Below, in pieces: positions 25,837-37,600 of a stretch of 64,000 nt of DNA; position 1 is the stretch's first letter, and each line of letters opens with the position of its first letter. The stretch comes from Rhynchonema sp. JSB1_4 (Eukaryota > Nematoda > Chromadorea > Monhysterida > Xyalidae): NCBI GenBank assembly GCA_030248065.1, contig JASAMV010001589.1, positions 104,771 to 168,770 of the forward strand, in the 5' to 3' direction. Under the pieces are notes generated by a model. The model worked only from the letters and a program-made list of their open reading frames with translations, ran no database searches and was not told the origin of the DNA. Made by a program: the position numbers and the translations under genes.

Positions 25837-27268
25837 ATGCTGTCGCCAGAGACCGTCACCAACTTTCTGCTATTCGCCGCACTCATCTATTGGACCATCG
25901 AAAACTGCCACGCTGCCGATTTGGAGCGTAAAGGTGAGAAGTGAGACTTCTTGTGCTTTTTTGATAGAATATTAGTGCAGCATGTATTAGCTTAGCGTGC
26001 ACAGTTGTATCAACAACGGTTTGCGCATTATTGTACACGCATACATACGCTAATCTTAGCCCTTCTTGACACTAAATCTACATTTTAATGCACTGAAGGC
26101 CCATCGTTGCAGACAATCCTGCTATTGAAACGTCAGCAGCCAACAGCCAGCTCGGTGATTGGTCGTTGTCGCTGCGCGCCGGGTTTGAAGCTGCGGCGTC
26201 GGCGCTCGGTATGGAAAAGGACAAAAAAGAAAGAGAAAACAACGACGCAAAACCACATCAGAAAATGGACATCAACGACAAAGAAAAACACCAAAAGTTC
26301 AAGACCCATCGCCAGCACAAAGATGTCGGCCTGATGAAAAAGGAAGGTCAAGAAAATAGGGATGAGAAGGAAGTGGGTGACAAACTGAAAAGTACCGAAG
26401 CCAAAGAAAACAAAACCGATGGACTCGACGCAGCAGGTACATACTTAAAAACGGTGATGGTTCATGTATCTAATCTATCCATTTTGCCAACTACAGTAAC
26501 CCGAACTCTTCAGAGAACGAGACGTTGGCCGATTGGTTGCATGCTCAGCCACGACCCCGACCGAGTGACGCCTGGGCCGTCGAGGTCGAGTTGCGCGGAT
26601 GCACTGGCAAAAAGGTATTTCATCCCGTTTTTCTAAAGTGGAAATACTTCGGTTACTCACCCCATGTCCCTGACTATTCAGGTTGAGATGGCTGTGTCGT
26701 TGTGGATTCCAGTGGCACTGCAGCAAATGTTGGCCAATTCGTCACCGATGCACTTCATCGAGATCACAATTTTCGAACTCGTCAGCATGATCGTATGGAT
26801 GGTCATGTTGTCGCAGGTTGGGCACATTTGTTTTCAGACTGCTTCTGACTTAGCGAGTTGATAAATTTTACTTCTTTCAGGTGCTGTTCTTCCTGGTGCT
26901 GGCGTTGCTCTATCTGCTGGTGCTGTGCTGCGCCAAATGGAGTCGCCGTCGACAGGTCAGTTGCTAGAGATCAGAGATGATCAGGAAATAAAAAGGAACA
27001 TTTTTTGGGCGCCTGTGATATTTTGTTGTCGGGATTGTGTTCGACTTAGGCATCAGCCCAAACAGAACCACAAAAAATTCAATTTTAAAATTTGAGACCC
27101 ACGGTGGGACTCGAACCCCCGATTTTTCGTCAAAATGCTTTTTTATACATAGATTGGTCGAAAATGAAGCAACTGTTCATAAGTTGACAAATTGTACAAC
27201 GTTTTTTGTTGCAGCAATCAAGTGACGTAAACGGCATTCGTGTGCTGCACTACCAACGCTCGTCATAG
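25837..27268 (+). CDS. Predicted type I membrane protein with Lys/Glu-rich ectodomain (6 exons, 261 aa)
   Basis: Exons 25837-25933, 26113-26436, 26514-26614, 26682-26816, 26881-26955 and 27215-27268 join in phase to 261 aa ending at TAG 27266-27268. Residues 1 to about 27 form a signal peptide (NFLLFAALIYW, then CHAAD). The second exon encodes a highly charged, probably disordered stretch of Lys, Glu, Asp, Asn and His. A more ordered part follows (ETLADWLHAQ, AWAVEVELRGC), then a long hydrophobic region with a final membrane helix (VLFFLVLALLYLLVLCC), basic stop-transfer residues (KWSRRRQ) and a short cytoplasmic tail. The membrane helix is a separate 75-base exon. The acceptor at 26513 is chosen because the alternative at 26496 leads to a stop in the next exon. 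No family is recognised. A tRNA-like T-arm remnant sits in the last intron. Confidence 0.
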
Positions 27269-27634
27269 TGCCTTTGAGACCAAGAAACATGACACCGAAC
27301 AATTTAATTTGATAGGAACTAAAGATGCTGCGATGCTGAACAAAATTTCGGAATGAAAGTACAAACACAAGATTTATTGATCAGGTGATATCACAGCACT
27401 GAATTATACATTTCTGCGAAGTGAGAGGATTGATTGAAAATTTTCTTCAGAAGCGGCATCAAACGTAAATTGTTGGCAATAAAATTTACTGATTCTGGGA
27501 AGCATCAATTTATTATACTAACAAAACATGCATCCGTGCAAGATTACCACACTGTGTACGTAAATCAGATGGGCTACTTTTTTCAATGCTGCAGATTGAT
27601 CCTTTTGCCGTAGATGGACTGTTGTGGGCCAGGG

Positions 27635-28108
27635 TCAAGCCGTGTGGACCTCTGAGTTACTTCGAGCAACATGTATTGTCTGAGTGGAGTGCGTCCGGTA
27701 GCATGCCGACTGGTCTCGTCCACCACACAAACTCCGTCCACTGGTCCGTACCACTCAATTTCGAGAGTTTGCTTAGGCTTCTTTTTTAGGCTTATCCTTA
27801 GGCTCCAGCCTCAGCCATGTGAAACATCAGTGGCCTATCAAATAACTAGATAATCACTGACGTGAAGCATCACGCGCGGTTGTCCCAAAACTGCTGCATC
27901 CTCGCTGGTACAGACCACAATGTGGTCATCAGCTTAAAAACTTTTGCTGACAGTTGGTTTTACATGGTTGAAATGAAAAAGAATATCATGTCGGGAGACA
28001 AATCGGGGGCGGGAGATAGATAAGATAGAACTCACAACCCACATAAACGAAATCCAACTCTTGATTTCTCTTTCGTTCAACTTTTGGCTCAGTCTTCGAT
28101 TCAGGCTT
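27635..28108 (-). CDS. Doubtful 3' end of a minus-strand gene (3 exons)
   Basis: Three minus-strand blocks agree in phase: 28039-28108 (KPESKTEPKVERKRNQELDF), 27874-27932 (DDHIVVCTSEDAAVLGQPR) and 27635-27772 (QTLEIEWYGPVDGVCVVGRD, ending at a TGA at 27635-27637). An AATAAA on the minus strand lies downstream at 27509-27514. Upstream of the first block the sequence passes straight into the dispersed G-rich repeat at 28.1-28.4 kb, so the 5' part may be destroyed, hidden in repeats, or never have existed. A plus-strand frame over 27586-27789 is also open. Function is unknown; this is listed so the reader knows coding-like sequence exists here. Confidence 0.
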
Positions 28109-28119
28109 ACCGTAAAAAC

Positions 28120-28750
28120 CTAAATAGAAGGGGGGGCTCTATTAACTCACTGACCCCATTTTGGGGGGGGCTCTATTACGGGGGGGGGCTCTATTCCGGG
28201 CCGGGGGGGGGGCTCTATTAATTCACTGACCCGAACCTGAAAAAATTGTTCCCAGAAACACCAACAAAAACCCCTAAAAAGGGGTTTGAAAGGATGTTTT
28301 TCGCTTGTAATCGCATTTATTCGTGTCTATTGGTCAATAAGAGGCGTATTACGTGCTCTGAACGAACAAGAAACGTGCATAAATGTACCTGTCCACAACT
28401 ATCAAGCCTTAATACACTACTGTATAGGGGATACCCCCCTACCTGCCCCGCTCTGGTACCCTACCCTCCTACCCGCCCCGCTCTTGTACCCTACCCGCCC
28501 CGATTTTTGCCCTCAAAATGCCCATTTTTCGGTCAAAAATGGCCAAATTTCGACCGAAAACCCTTAAAAGTGCAAAAAATCTCGCGCGATATATGCACTA
28601 AAAATAGGCAACCAAAAAAACTTGTATTGTACCCTACCCGCCCCGAAAAATCTTCCAGAAAATGTCGGAAAAAATCGCCGAAAATCACCGAAAAACATCG
28701 GCCCGGGCCGGGCTGGACCGAGGTAACCCGGCCCGATTCCCACCTCTGGG
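28120..28750. repeat. Cluster of dispersed repeats (G-rich, TACCCGCCCCG and CGGGCC families)
   Basis: 28120-28430 is the GGGGGGCTCTATTAATTCAC family, seen inverted at 48470-49020. 28430-28650 matches the C-rich interior of the hAT-like element at 724-1556. 28670-28747 ends in GATTCCCACCTCTG, a Mutator-like MITE terminus. This looks like nested insertion. The open frames here are repeat sequence, not genes. Confidence 0.
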
Positions 28751-29384
28751 TCAAAGGAAAAAATGGTTCAAAAAAGCCAAATTGGCAAACTTTTCTTGGT
28801 GAAACATGTTTATGTTTTTTTATTCGGTTCCTGTAAACCGCATCCATTTGGGTTCCACAAGAAATGTGCATATACTCTGCGCGAAGCGCAATTTTTTTCG
28901 ATATTTTTGGTCAAAAAAGGCGCTTTTGGTTTGAAATTTGACCATTTGATCCGAGACAAAAGTCCATAATCTCGTCCCGGCCGGATCCTAATATCTGGCG
29001 CAATCTGTACCTCGTAATTTTTGAACAAATAAACCCTGTTTTACCGACCCTTTTATCATTCTCACTGGGGATAGGCAGGGGGCAGAAGGGCTAGCCTGCT
29101 GCTGAGGTATTTAACAGCCCGGTTGGGTGTTGAGAACAGACCGAACACTCGGATGGGGCACGCACAACTTGACGTTGTATTGTGCGCGCCGCTGTTCGGA
29201 AATGACCAGGACGCCAAAATATATGCCTTGCCTAGCCTTCACCGTATGAAGTTTACCCAGCTTTCAGGTAACAAACAAATACACGAGCGCGTGTTTGATC
29301 ACTTAGAGAGCGCATTAATCCTGATCGAAGTCCGAACTCAATTCCATCATAATCTGTGCTATTAGCGAGTTCAAAGTCACCGTA
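28751..29384. other. Repeat remnant and PP6 upstream region
   Basis: 28867-29000 has the landmark GCGCGAAGCGC and a CCCGGCCGGATCC stretch, a diverged copy of the GC-rich family. 29030-29384 is unique sequence before the PP6 start codon, with no coding signal. Confidence 0.
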
Positions 29385-31163
29385 ATGGTGCAACAAGACG
29401 AGCAGAACAGCAGCAGCGGGGTTGACGTCTTGTTGTCGACGTTACCGCCACCTGACGACTTCGATGCCACCTCCATCCAACCTTGCGTGTCCTCCAAGCC
29501 ACAATTCAGTCTCGATGAATGGGTTGAGATGGCGAGTCGATGCGAATACCTGCCCGAAGCCGATATTCACCAATTGTGTGACATGGTCGCCAGTTGTCTG
29601 ATCGACGAACCCAACATTGTGCCTGTTAGCAGTCCGATCACACTCTGTGGCGATATACATGGACAGTATTATGACCTGGAGGAATTATTCAAAGTTGCCG
29701 GCAAACCACCCGATCGCAAGTTTGTATTCATGGGCGATTTTGTGGACAGAGGACGATACAGTCTGGAGACATGGCTGAGACTGATGTCGCTCAAGGCAAA
29801 GTACCCGGCACACATTGTGCTCATACGTGGCAATCATGAAACCAGACAGATCACGCAGGTTGGGGGCGGGGGAACACGACGCTGACAGCTTCAGACTAGT
29901 GCGACTTGTTGTAGTTCGATCGTGACGATTATTTCCGTTCAGCACTGCACGAGCGTGACAAGGATGCAGCAGCGGTTTATTACTGCGTCCTATTTCCACA
30001 GACGAGCGGTGCACCAGAGCATCGTCAATGCGAAAGCTCATATATAATCAAATGAATGTGACTGTTTCTGCTGGTAATGACATGACAGCACTATATCGGC
30101 AGGTGTACGGTTTCTACGACGAATGTCTGAACAAGTACGGCAATCAGAATGTGTGGCGTCATTGTTGTCGTGTGTTCGATCTGTTACCAATCGGTGCCCT
30201 GGTGGATGACAAAGTGCTCTGCGTGCACGGGGGACTGTCGCCGGAAGTGAAAACGTTGAACACTATTTGGTTAGTGTCATTAAATGTGTCTTGTCGAGAG
30301 CCCTATGATTTGAATTCCAACTCGATTTTTAGCACAATCCCACGCGATGTGGAAATTCCGCACAAGGGCGCTTTTTGTGATCTGGTTTGGTCGGACCCGG
30401 AAGAAGTGGACAGCTGGGCTATCAGTCCAAGGTTGGCTGCTGTGGCGGCTGTGGAAAAATCACATACTGCTTATGGTAGAAAAGTACATATCTATACTAC
30501 TAAAACAGGAAGACGTATGTGTGTATGTGGCCCCCTCCCTCGGAAGGGCGGTCGGGTCAATTTTCACGAGTAGCTTTGGGTATGCTAACGGGTCTTCGGG
30601 AGGGGGGTGGCACGGCACGGGCGCGGCGCTGTAGCCGGGCCGTAGGCACGGGTCCCGTCTAGTACAATACAATTCTGTTCGATAAAGAGGACACGATGTT
30701 CGAGCTTTTCGGAGAGAACTGCAAGTTTGCAATTTGAAAGTTGCAGAGGCGCCGGTTGGTTGTTCGGTCGTTCGGTGACCGAACGTTTCCTGCACACGAA
30801 CAGCATCTCGATGATCGCACGCGCACATCAATTGGTGCAGGAGGGATACAGATACATTTGGGATGATTCGGTCGTCACTGTCTGGTCGGGTACGTTGTTT
30901 GGTGGCTGAAAGTTCAACGGAAGCATCGGTTGTTTGAGTTTGTTGCGAAGGAAGTTGCTGCACTGAGATGGAAGCGCTTCTCATGATGATTGTTCGTCAA
31001 CAACAACGATTTTGTAGCACCCAACTACTGCTATCGCTGTGGCAACGTCGCAGCCGTGCTGCAATTGAACACTGTTGATGATCGCAAACCAATCATATTC
31101 GAGGCCGTACCCGACGAGAAACGTGTCATCCCGGCCGCCAAAACAACGCCGTACTTTTTGTAA
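29385..31163 (+). CDS. PPP6C: Serine/threonine protein phosphatase 6 catalytic subunit (5 exons, 342 aa)
   Basis: Exons 29385-29858, 30103-30269, 30333-30431, 30747-30889 and 31018-31163 join in phase. All PPP-family metal and catalytic motifs are present: GDIHG (89-93), GDFVDRG (117-123), RGNHE (148-152), CVHGGLSP and [11 protein letters not shown]. The choice of PP6 over PP2A or PP4 rests on [16 protein letters not shown], the RGAGWLFG junction and above all the C-terminal TTPYFL, the PP6 ending; PP2A and PP4 end in DYFL or similar. PP6 acts with SAPS and ankyrin-repeat subunits in mitosis and signalling. The model is about 37 residues longer than the usual roughly 305, all at the N-terminus, a low-complexity stretch rich in Ser, Gln and Asp before [10 protein letters not shown]. 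No in-frame Met lies at the usual start, so the extension is probably real. Intron 3 contains a 172-bp Helitron. Confidence 0.
30491..30662 (+). mobile_element. Short Helitron, in PP6 intron 3
   Basis: Starts TCTATACTACTAAAACAGG and ends ACGGGTCCCGTCTAG, inserted between A (30490) and T (30663). 5' TC, a 3' hairpin-forming palindrome (ACGGGTCCCGT) immediately before CTAG, and insertion between A and T without duplication are Helitron features. Both ends match the larger element at 57546-58695. Confidence 0.
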
Positions 31164-33049
31164 TTGTTGTTAATTTGTTGTAATTGTTGATTTGTACGTC
31201 GTACCTGACTCTCTCTTGCTTTTTAAAATTGCATTTGGCTTCTCGCAGTGCTTGCAGCTTGTAGTATACTGGCGTAAAGTACCGTTCTTTATTTTTGTTG
31301 AAAGAAAGAATTTTTTCGAACATTTAAGGTACTTTTCAGTACTTAAGGTGTTGCGGTCAAATGAAGTGCTTGGTCACAATCACTGAATATGAGGACATGA
31401 CACAAAAAGTAGGGTTTTATATAAAAATTTACTCCGATTATCCGTCCAAAAGTTTGATCCAACCAAAACTCATCTGTCTTGCGTTACAATTTTTGGGAAA
31501 AGTAAACGAAAAAACGATAAAAACCACTTTGATAAATAAATGGAAAAGTATTCCGGTTTGGGCAAAACCATTTTTTTCGTGAAAAAAACATTTTCCCGTC
31601 CGCCAGTATACATAGGTTGTAGCATTTGTGCAGTCTGATGTGCTGGATACTAATAGCACTGCTGGCTGCTGCCTTCTGCAGTGTGAAACGTGAGATAAGG
31701 CCAAATGCACGTCTGCTGCTTCCAAATGATGTTTGTGGAGCATTTTAGTTTCTATGGAGGTCAACGCCTGTTTTTGAACGGAAATGGACCACGATTCAAT
31801 TATCTAGATTTTTTCGGTTATTGGAGCAGTTGTTTGCTTGTGATTGTCATAGTTCTACCCTTTCCAGAAAACGCTGTTGTTGATGTTGTGTTGGCTAATC
31901 TGTGTGCCCATCTAGATGCCCGGTCGGGTGGATTTTTTCACTTTTATGGTCCCAAATTAAGGGCATTATGTCGTATGCAGTGTTTGTTTGTGTTTATCCG
32001 GATCTTGTTCACTGAGTGTTTGGCTGTCTGTTGCATTCCGATAGGTAATCATAGACTAGAGAGTTCGCTTCCGTCCACAATATGTCATGATTCCTGTTCG
32101 TTCATGCAGGTTCAGTGTTGCCCATCTGAATGTGTTATACTGCGAACATAACTTTTGGATGCAATGTTCACTCACGTTTCACATTGAAAATCAATCAGTT
32201 TTTGGAAACGAAGAACTTGTGCACGAGTCTATGAGCATGGGCTTTATTGCCATTGCCGACAACTTAAAACATGAAGAATAATGATCGTTATTACTTATAT
32301 GCCAATCTTTGCAGTTTGTAAAGTAGTGTAAGTAGTATGTGCGTGTTTCGTTCGAAAACATGTTTTTGTGCTCGGTTTTTCGCGCTCTCTAGTTATTGTG
32401 GTGTTCACGGTGTGCAACTTCCTTTTTCGGGTTTCAGCAAACATCGCTTGGTGTTTTGGGTAATTCTAGTGAGCGTGTTTTCTGTGTTGTTGATCGGTTT
32501 TCGCGCTGAAAGCTCGTTGTTTCTTTGCCAATGCATTGATGTTTTCGTGAGATAATAGCGACTTGGTTTCTAAACCCGATCTATGCACTAGTTCTGTTGC
32601 TGGTTTTCTTGGCTACAACGTGAAATTACGACAATAATTTCAATCATTATCTGTTGACGATCTGAGCGCTGTATAAAATTATTCCAATCTCATCGATAAT
32701 GTCAGCACCGAATTATGTCGCTTCGAGCTAACCACCGGTCGTGCTCTACCGGCTCCCATCTGCGCGTGACCAGTTTCATGCCATGGGTGGGCTATCATGT
32801 GATGTTTCATGGTGCTTACATGGGTGCGTACTTTGGCGGAAATTCGGCAGGTATGGTAACATTCATTGTGTTTCTTGAACAGCTATTTGCTCAGTGCCAG
32901 TACAGTCGATCATCTTTTTAAGAAGCCTCCATTGTGAATCTGGTGAACTTTAGTTTACACCCTGATCAACGAAGTTCCATTCTGTATGACGAATATTCTG
33001 TGCAGTGAACGAAGATAGATTATTATGGAGGGCTGACTGTACCAGATGC
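31164..33049. other. Intergenic, after PP6; weak coding hints
   Basis: Begins with the PP6 3' UTR (ATAAATAAA near 31530). An ATG at 31638 opens a signal-peptide-like stretch (MCWILIALLAAAFCSV, 36 codons to a stop), and open blocks at 31868-31980 and 32110-32281 could be exons, but the phases do not fit together. A block near 32715-32890 is likewise unsupported. No family was recognised. Confidence 0.
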
Positions 33050-33398
33050 AGAGGAGGGAATCGGGCCGAACGGTCGGGCCGGGCCGACTTTCCGGAATGT
33101 CGGGCCGGGCCGGGGTGGCCGGCCCAAAAAGGCCCGACATCATCGAATTTCAATAAGAAGATTGATTTTTAGGCTAAATTTGCCAAAATTTCTTGCGATT
33201 CTGCAAATTAGTACCGACTTCCACGATTATCAGGTATTTTAAACAAAAAACAGTAATTTTTGCACCAAAAATTGCTTCAAAATATCATCAGAAAAAGTCG
33301 GGCCCATACTTCCCGGCCCGAACTGTCGGGCCGGGCCGACACCCGGACCTCGTCGGGCCGGGCCGGGCCGAGGTAACCCGGCCCGATTCCCACCTCTG
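33050..33398. mobile_element. Mutator-like MITE with CGGGCC minisatellite, 9-bp TSD
   Basis: Ends AGAGGAGGGAATCGGGCC (33050) and GGCCCGATTCCCACCTCTG (ending 33398) are near-perfect inverted repeats. Exact 9-bp direct repeats ACCAGATGC flank it (33041-33049 and 33399-33407). Nine-base duplication points to a Mutator-like element. The interior has GGGCCGG repeats and no coding sequence. Confidence 0.
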
Positions 33399-34653
33399 AC
33401 CAGATGCGAATGGAATTATATCACACAGGCTTTTTTGCTAAATTGGTTTACACATACACGTCCATGACGTAGTCAAATACCGTAAGATTCAATGTGATGC
33501 GACACCTAACCTGTTTTACATGCGTACCTACGTTTTTTCTGTGCGCTAATATATCAGCACAAACTTTCACATTCGGTAAGCTGGTTGGCCTGGATTGGTG
33601 TCACCCACGCTGTGACGTAACAGGCCGTCACCGGTTTGTAACTTTCGCACCGGCCAAACCGACTCGTCATTTTTGTAGTAAAATCGCACTTTCCACCAAT
33701 TGGAAAACCATTGGGATCAAAGTGGAGAACTTTGTGCCCACCGAGTGTGTGTCCAACACGTTCGACGAAACGAACAAAGTTCATCGAAATTTCCACTTTT
33801 TTCACAGAGTATTTGTTTGGACCCTGTAAATCTCACTTGTCGGCAGAATCAGATCAAAACGCCACGTTTCTTATCTGTCTCATGCGCAGCACCAGTTGTT
33901 TACCGGTAACAGAGTGCAGAAGTCACGTGTGTACCCAAAACGCTTAACATAGATGATCACGTTCCCGCTTTGGTTTGGTACACTTTGTACGGAAAAGTGA
34001 TTCTTTATTACGGTTCTGGGTGCTAAGTACATCAGTGATGTAATGGTAGTAATAGATTAGATAGCTGGCCGGGTGTGCAGTTTGGGGTATGGTATTTGTC
34101 GATATGTCAATGCATATTTGTGACAATATCAGAAAACTTGACCATTTTCGCACGAAAATCAACACTTTTGTTGATGTCCTGACATTGTGGAAATAATAGA
34201 TATGGTAGCTGGGTTTTGGTATGGATTGTTCAGCAGACAAACATAGATAGCTGACCTTACCCTCACCCAACCACATGCAGCCGGTCCATGTGGCCCTTTT
34301 TATTTGGTGAAGTTCTCTGTAATTGTTGAATGGCTGAACAATAGTTTGATCCCCGTTCTGCCGTTAACTGCCTTACTTAAAGTCCGCGTCTTATGTGGTA
34401 AATATTCGTTATACTGACAGTAACCAAAGATACCGCTTGCGGTTCCGGATTATGTCATTATACAGAGGGTGGTCGACTGTACATAACTGGTCGGGTCCCA
34501 ATCGTTTTTCAGTTTTCGCGTCGAGCAACAATCTTGCGAAACATGCACACGTGTGTCAAATGTGCCCACCTAGTGTGTGCGGCGTACCCTGAGCCCGAGG
34601 CCTACCGTGATCCAATTTCAGGCCGTCGCATTCAACATCAGGCCTCAATCAAC
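33399..34653. other. Possible 5' exons of the lipase gene
   Basis: An ATG at 33497 opens a signal-like exon (33497-33575, donor GTAAGC). A block at 33679-33905 and an extension of the first HSL exon back to 34513 follow in perfect phase. They would add 149 residues with cysteine-rich bits (TLCPPSVC, CVKCAHLVC). Whether they belong to HSL is unknown; see findings. Confidence 0.
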
Positions 34654-37600
34654 ATGACGTCATCACAGCCATGCACCAGTGCCATACCACTAGACAGACC
34701 AAAACAGCTGCAGGGGTCGAGGCCCAGGGCACAAACAACGGGCCTCGCACCGCCGGAGGTCAGCCATCAGAAGAAACGGCTCTCGAATCGGGTCTCTGTG
34801 AACAGACATTCGGTGTTTGAGGTGTGATGTTTGCTTTCGTCAATTTTTAAGAAAGGGTCGATTTTAAAGAACGCACTCTTTGTTCCAGGTTCTCCGTGAA
34901 CTGGCGTTGGAGAACGCCGACTTTTTCGACAGCGCTGGCTGGTTCTTCAACACATACCAGAAACGATATGCGCACTCGTGTCGCGAGGTGGGAGTGGCTT
35001 CATAAACTTTTGTTTCAAAGCAATTGCTAGCCAAAATTAATGTCAACATTTTCTTTTAGCTTCACCAAATGTTGGCTTTAACCGAAACGCTGGTCAAACG
35101 TCTGCAGATCGAGGCGCCCCGATTCGATTTCGATCCGTTAACGCCTGGGAATGGATATCGGTTAAAATATGATTGTTGAAGTAGGACATCAGTTGAAGAA
35201 AGAGAAATGTAAGAGTGATGGTGATGTGACTGTTGTGGAAGGAATCAAAGTTATTCCATACCTCCTGCTGAAACCCTACCGTTTTCTTGCTTGAACAAGT
35301 ATTTTCTGACAGGTTCTTCAGAAAAATCGTAGCAGGTTTTGCGCTTTTTCGTTATCAAAATCGTTCCAAAATCACCCAATTTCAAGAACTCAAATCTGAG
35401 CGGCCCGTCAATCAATTGCAGTTCAATCGTGTGCATCGTGGACACGTGCATTCTGCAGTTGCTTCGACTGCTGCGTCTCGTCCGCAACACCCGTCAATCA
35501 CTCGTCTTTCGATCGTCGCATCATTGCAAAGAGTTGGAGGCTTATCTGCAAGGTCGGTCATCATGTTCGGAAACGGTTGCAGTTTCGAAATGAATTCCCT
35601 TTGCTCAGGCTTTGGCTTGGTGATAGGCTTTCTCCCAGGCTCACTGCTGAGCTTAGGCTTCGCAGTACCGACCCAAGCATCCACACATGCGTCGGTGATG
35701 TTTCACTCGGTAATGGCGACCTTTGCTGGATGCTAGGTTGTCCGCAACAAACGTTTAATCCTTTTTTATTGCAAACTATTGGTAGCTTTGTCAGCGCAAC
35801 ATCCTTGAAATGTCTTGCAAACTGCCTGCGTGTGACGCTCTTGAATTATTTTAGACACTACACAAATGGTCCGAAAATTCGCTCATGTTTCATGTGCGTT
35901 ACCTTTCCCGAAGCAATCGTAAAACTAATGTTCCTCCGCTTTACAGTGTTGAAGTTCCTAACGGAGTCGATGCGCGAAGTATGCGATCACCTTGAGATGG
36001 TCGACAACGATGATCTGTTTCCGCTCGATGTCGATGCGGCCGACGCACGCGTTTTGTTGATGCGAAGACTGGAGGCACTCGATAATTCGTCGTTCTATGG
36101 ACGTGCCATGGGATTTCAGGTTGCTTGTTTGTTGCGTTGGCTGTTGTTTTTCAATTGGATGAAGAAAATCTAACTGAAGCACAACTTTCCATGTTTCACA
36201 AAGCAAACTACATCAACATGAGCTCGATTTCGCAGCTGGCAGAATAGTGAAACATTCTGTCGTTTCTGCTGATTTGGGAAATGTTACATGTTGAAGAATA
36301 CAGTTGAAGAATAAGTGGAGCATGATGATTTTCTCTTTCTATTCGTTTTGAATACACACCACCTTCGAAGTCGGGCTCGTGTTGGTGTCATTTGCCTTTA
36401 AATACTTCAGAGAAACGTCAGCATTGCCTTTTGTAGCGCTTGTTTTGTGGTCACTTCAGCGACCACCAGTACGTTCAACCTAATATCTTGCACAACACGA
36501 AATCAGCGTTCAGATGAAAGTTGCATTCGAGTTGTCTGTAAATGCAGAAAGGTCTTTCAAACGGGTATGGTAGTGATTTGATTTGCACGAGTTCTGATAA
36601 CGCGTTTCCAAAAAGACAGTCAGCGAAAATGTCATACAGTTTTTTTTTCAAAAAGGGTGTTGTGATAACAATTTTGGTTTGTTTGTAATCCTTACTTTTT
36701 TCTCTCAATTCGATGTGCTGTCGATGATAGTACCAGACGTCAAAGTTGACCTGTGCAAATAAACAGTTTGAGCAAAACATCAGCGCTTCGCGGTTTTCCG
36801 CGAATGTTCCTGATCCCAACGAAATTCGTTCTTTGGTTGTCATCCTAATGTCTCTCAAATACCAAACACGGAGAATGAAACATCAGTCAATGTATGCCAT
36901 GATTGCAGTTTGCGCCATCGATCGGTCGAGTGTTCCACTTTATCGGCATTGTGCTCGCCACGTACAGTGTGCGTTGGGAGCACGGCACGTCCTGGTCGTC
37001 GTTGTTTCACTCCAGCAAATTGGTGATCAGCCCAGAAAGGAGGGCAAAGCGCATCATAAAAGTGGGGGTTACTTTGTCAGCAGTCAAATTTGTTTCGTAT
37101 AATCCTGGCATCGAAACGCTTCGTGTCACATCGTCAAATCAGCAAAACTTGAATGAACAAGAACACGAAAAAATTGTTTTCTTGTGTTTTTCAGGTCACT
37201 CGCGAGGCCGACATCAGCTTTTGCAAGGGATTTTGGAACATGTCCGAAGAAGGATTGTATTACGTTAGCCTACTTCTATTTTACTATCTCCGTATCAGTA
37301 TTGTGTACCAGTCAGCTCAGCTCCATCAAGATTCGATTGCCAAGTAAATGGATTGACCAGAATCTGAATATTGCAGCACTTGCCCCAACTACTCACCCGA
37401 TCTAGTCAATTACCGTGTAACGAAGTGTTCGAAATTCCCACCGATCAACCCTTGTACCTCGATGGAGTTTCGGGCGACAGCAAAGTGCAAATTCCTCCGC
37501 CCGGCGCACACACCGCACCCAGACCGGTCAAGGCACGATTATTAACCGTGACGCTCAGGGAAGGAATGGTTGGTTCAGGGTAGCTGGGTAATGTTTCAGT

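Noticed and set aside
27090..27130. tRNA-like T-arm on the minus strand (GGTTCGAGTCCC, followed by an acceptor-like GTGGGTC)
   Set aside because: No matching 5' acceptor, D-arm or anticodon arm is found upstream; at most a tRNA-derived remnant.
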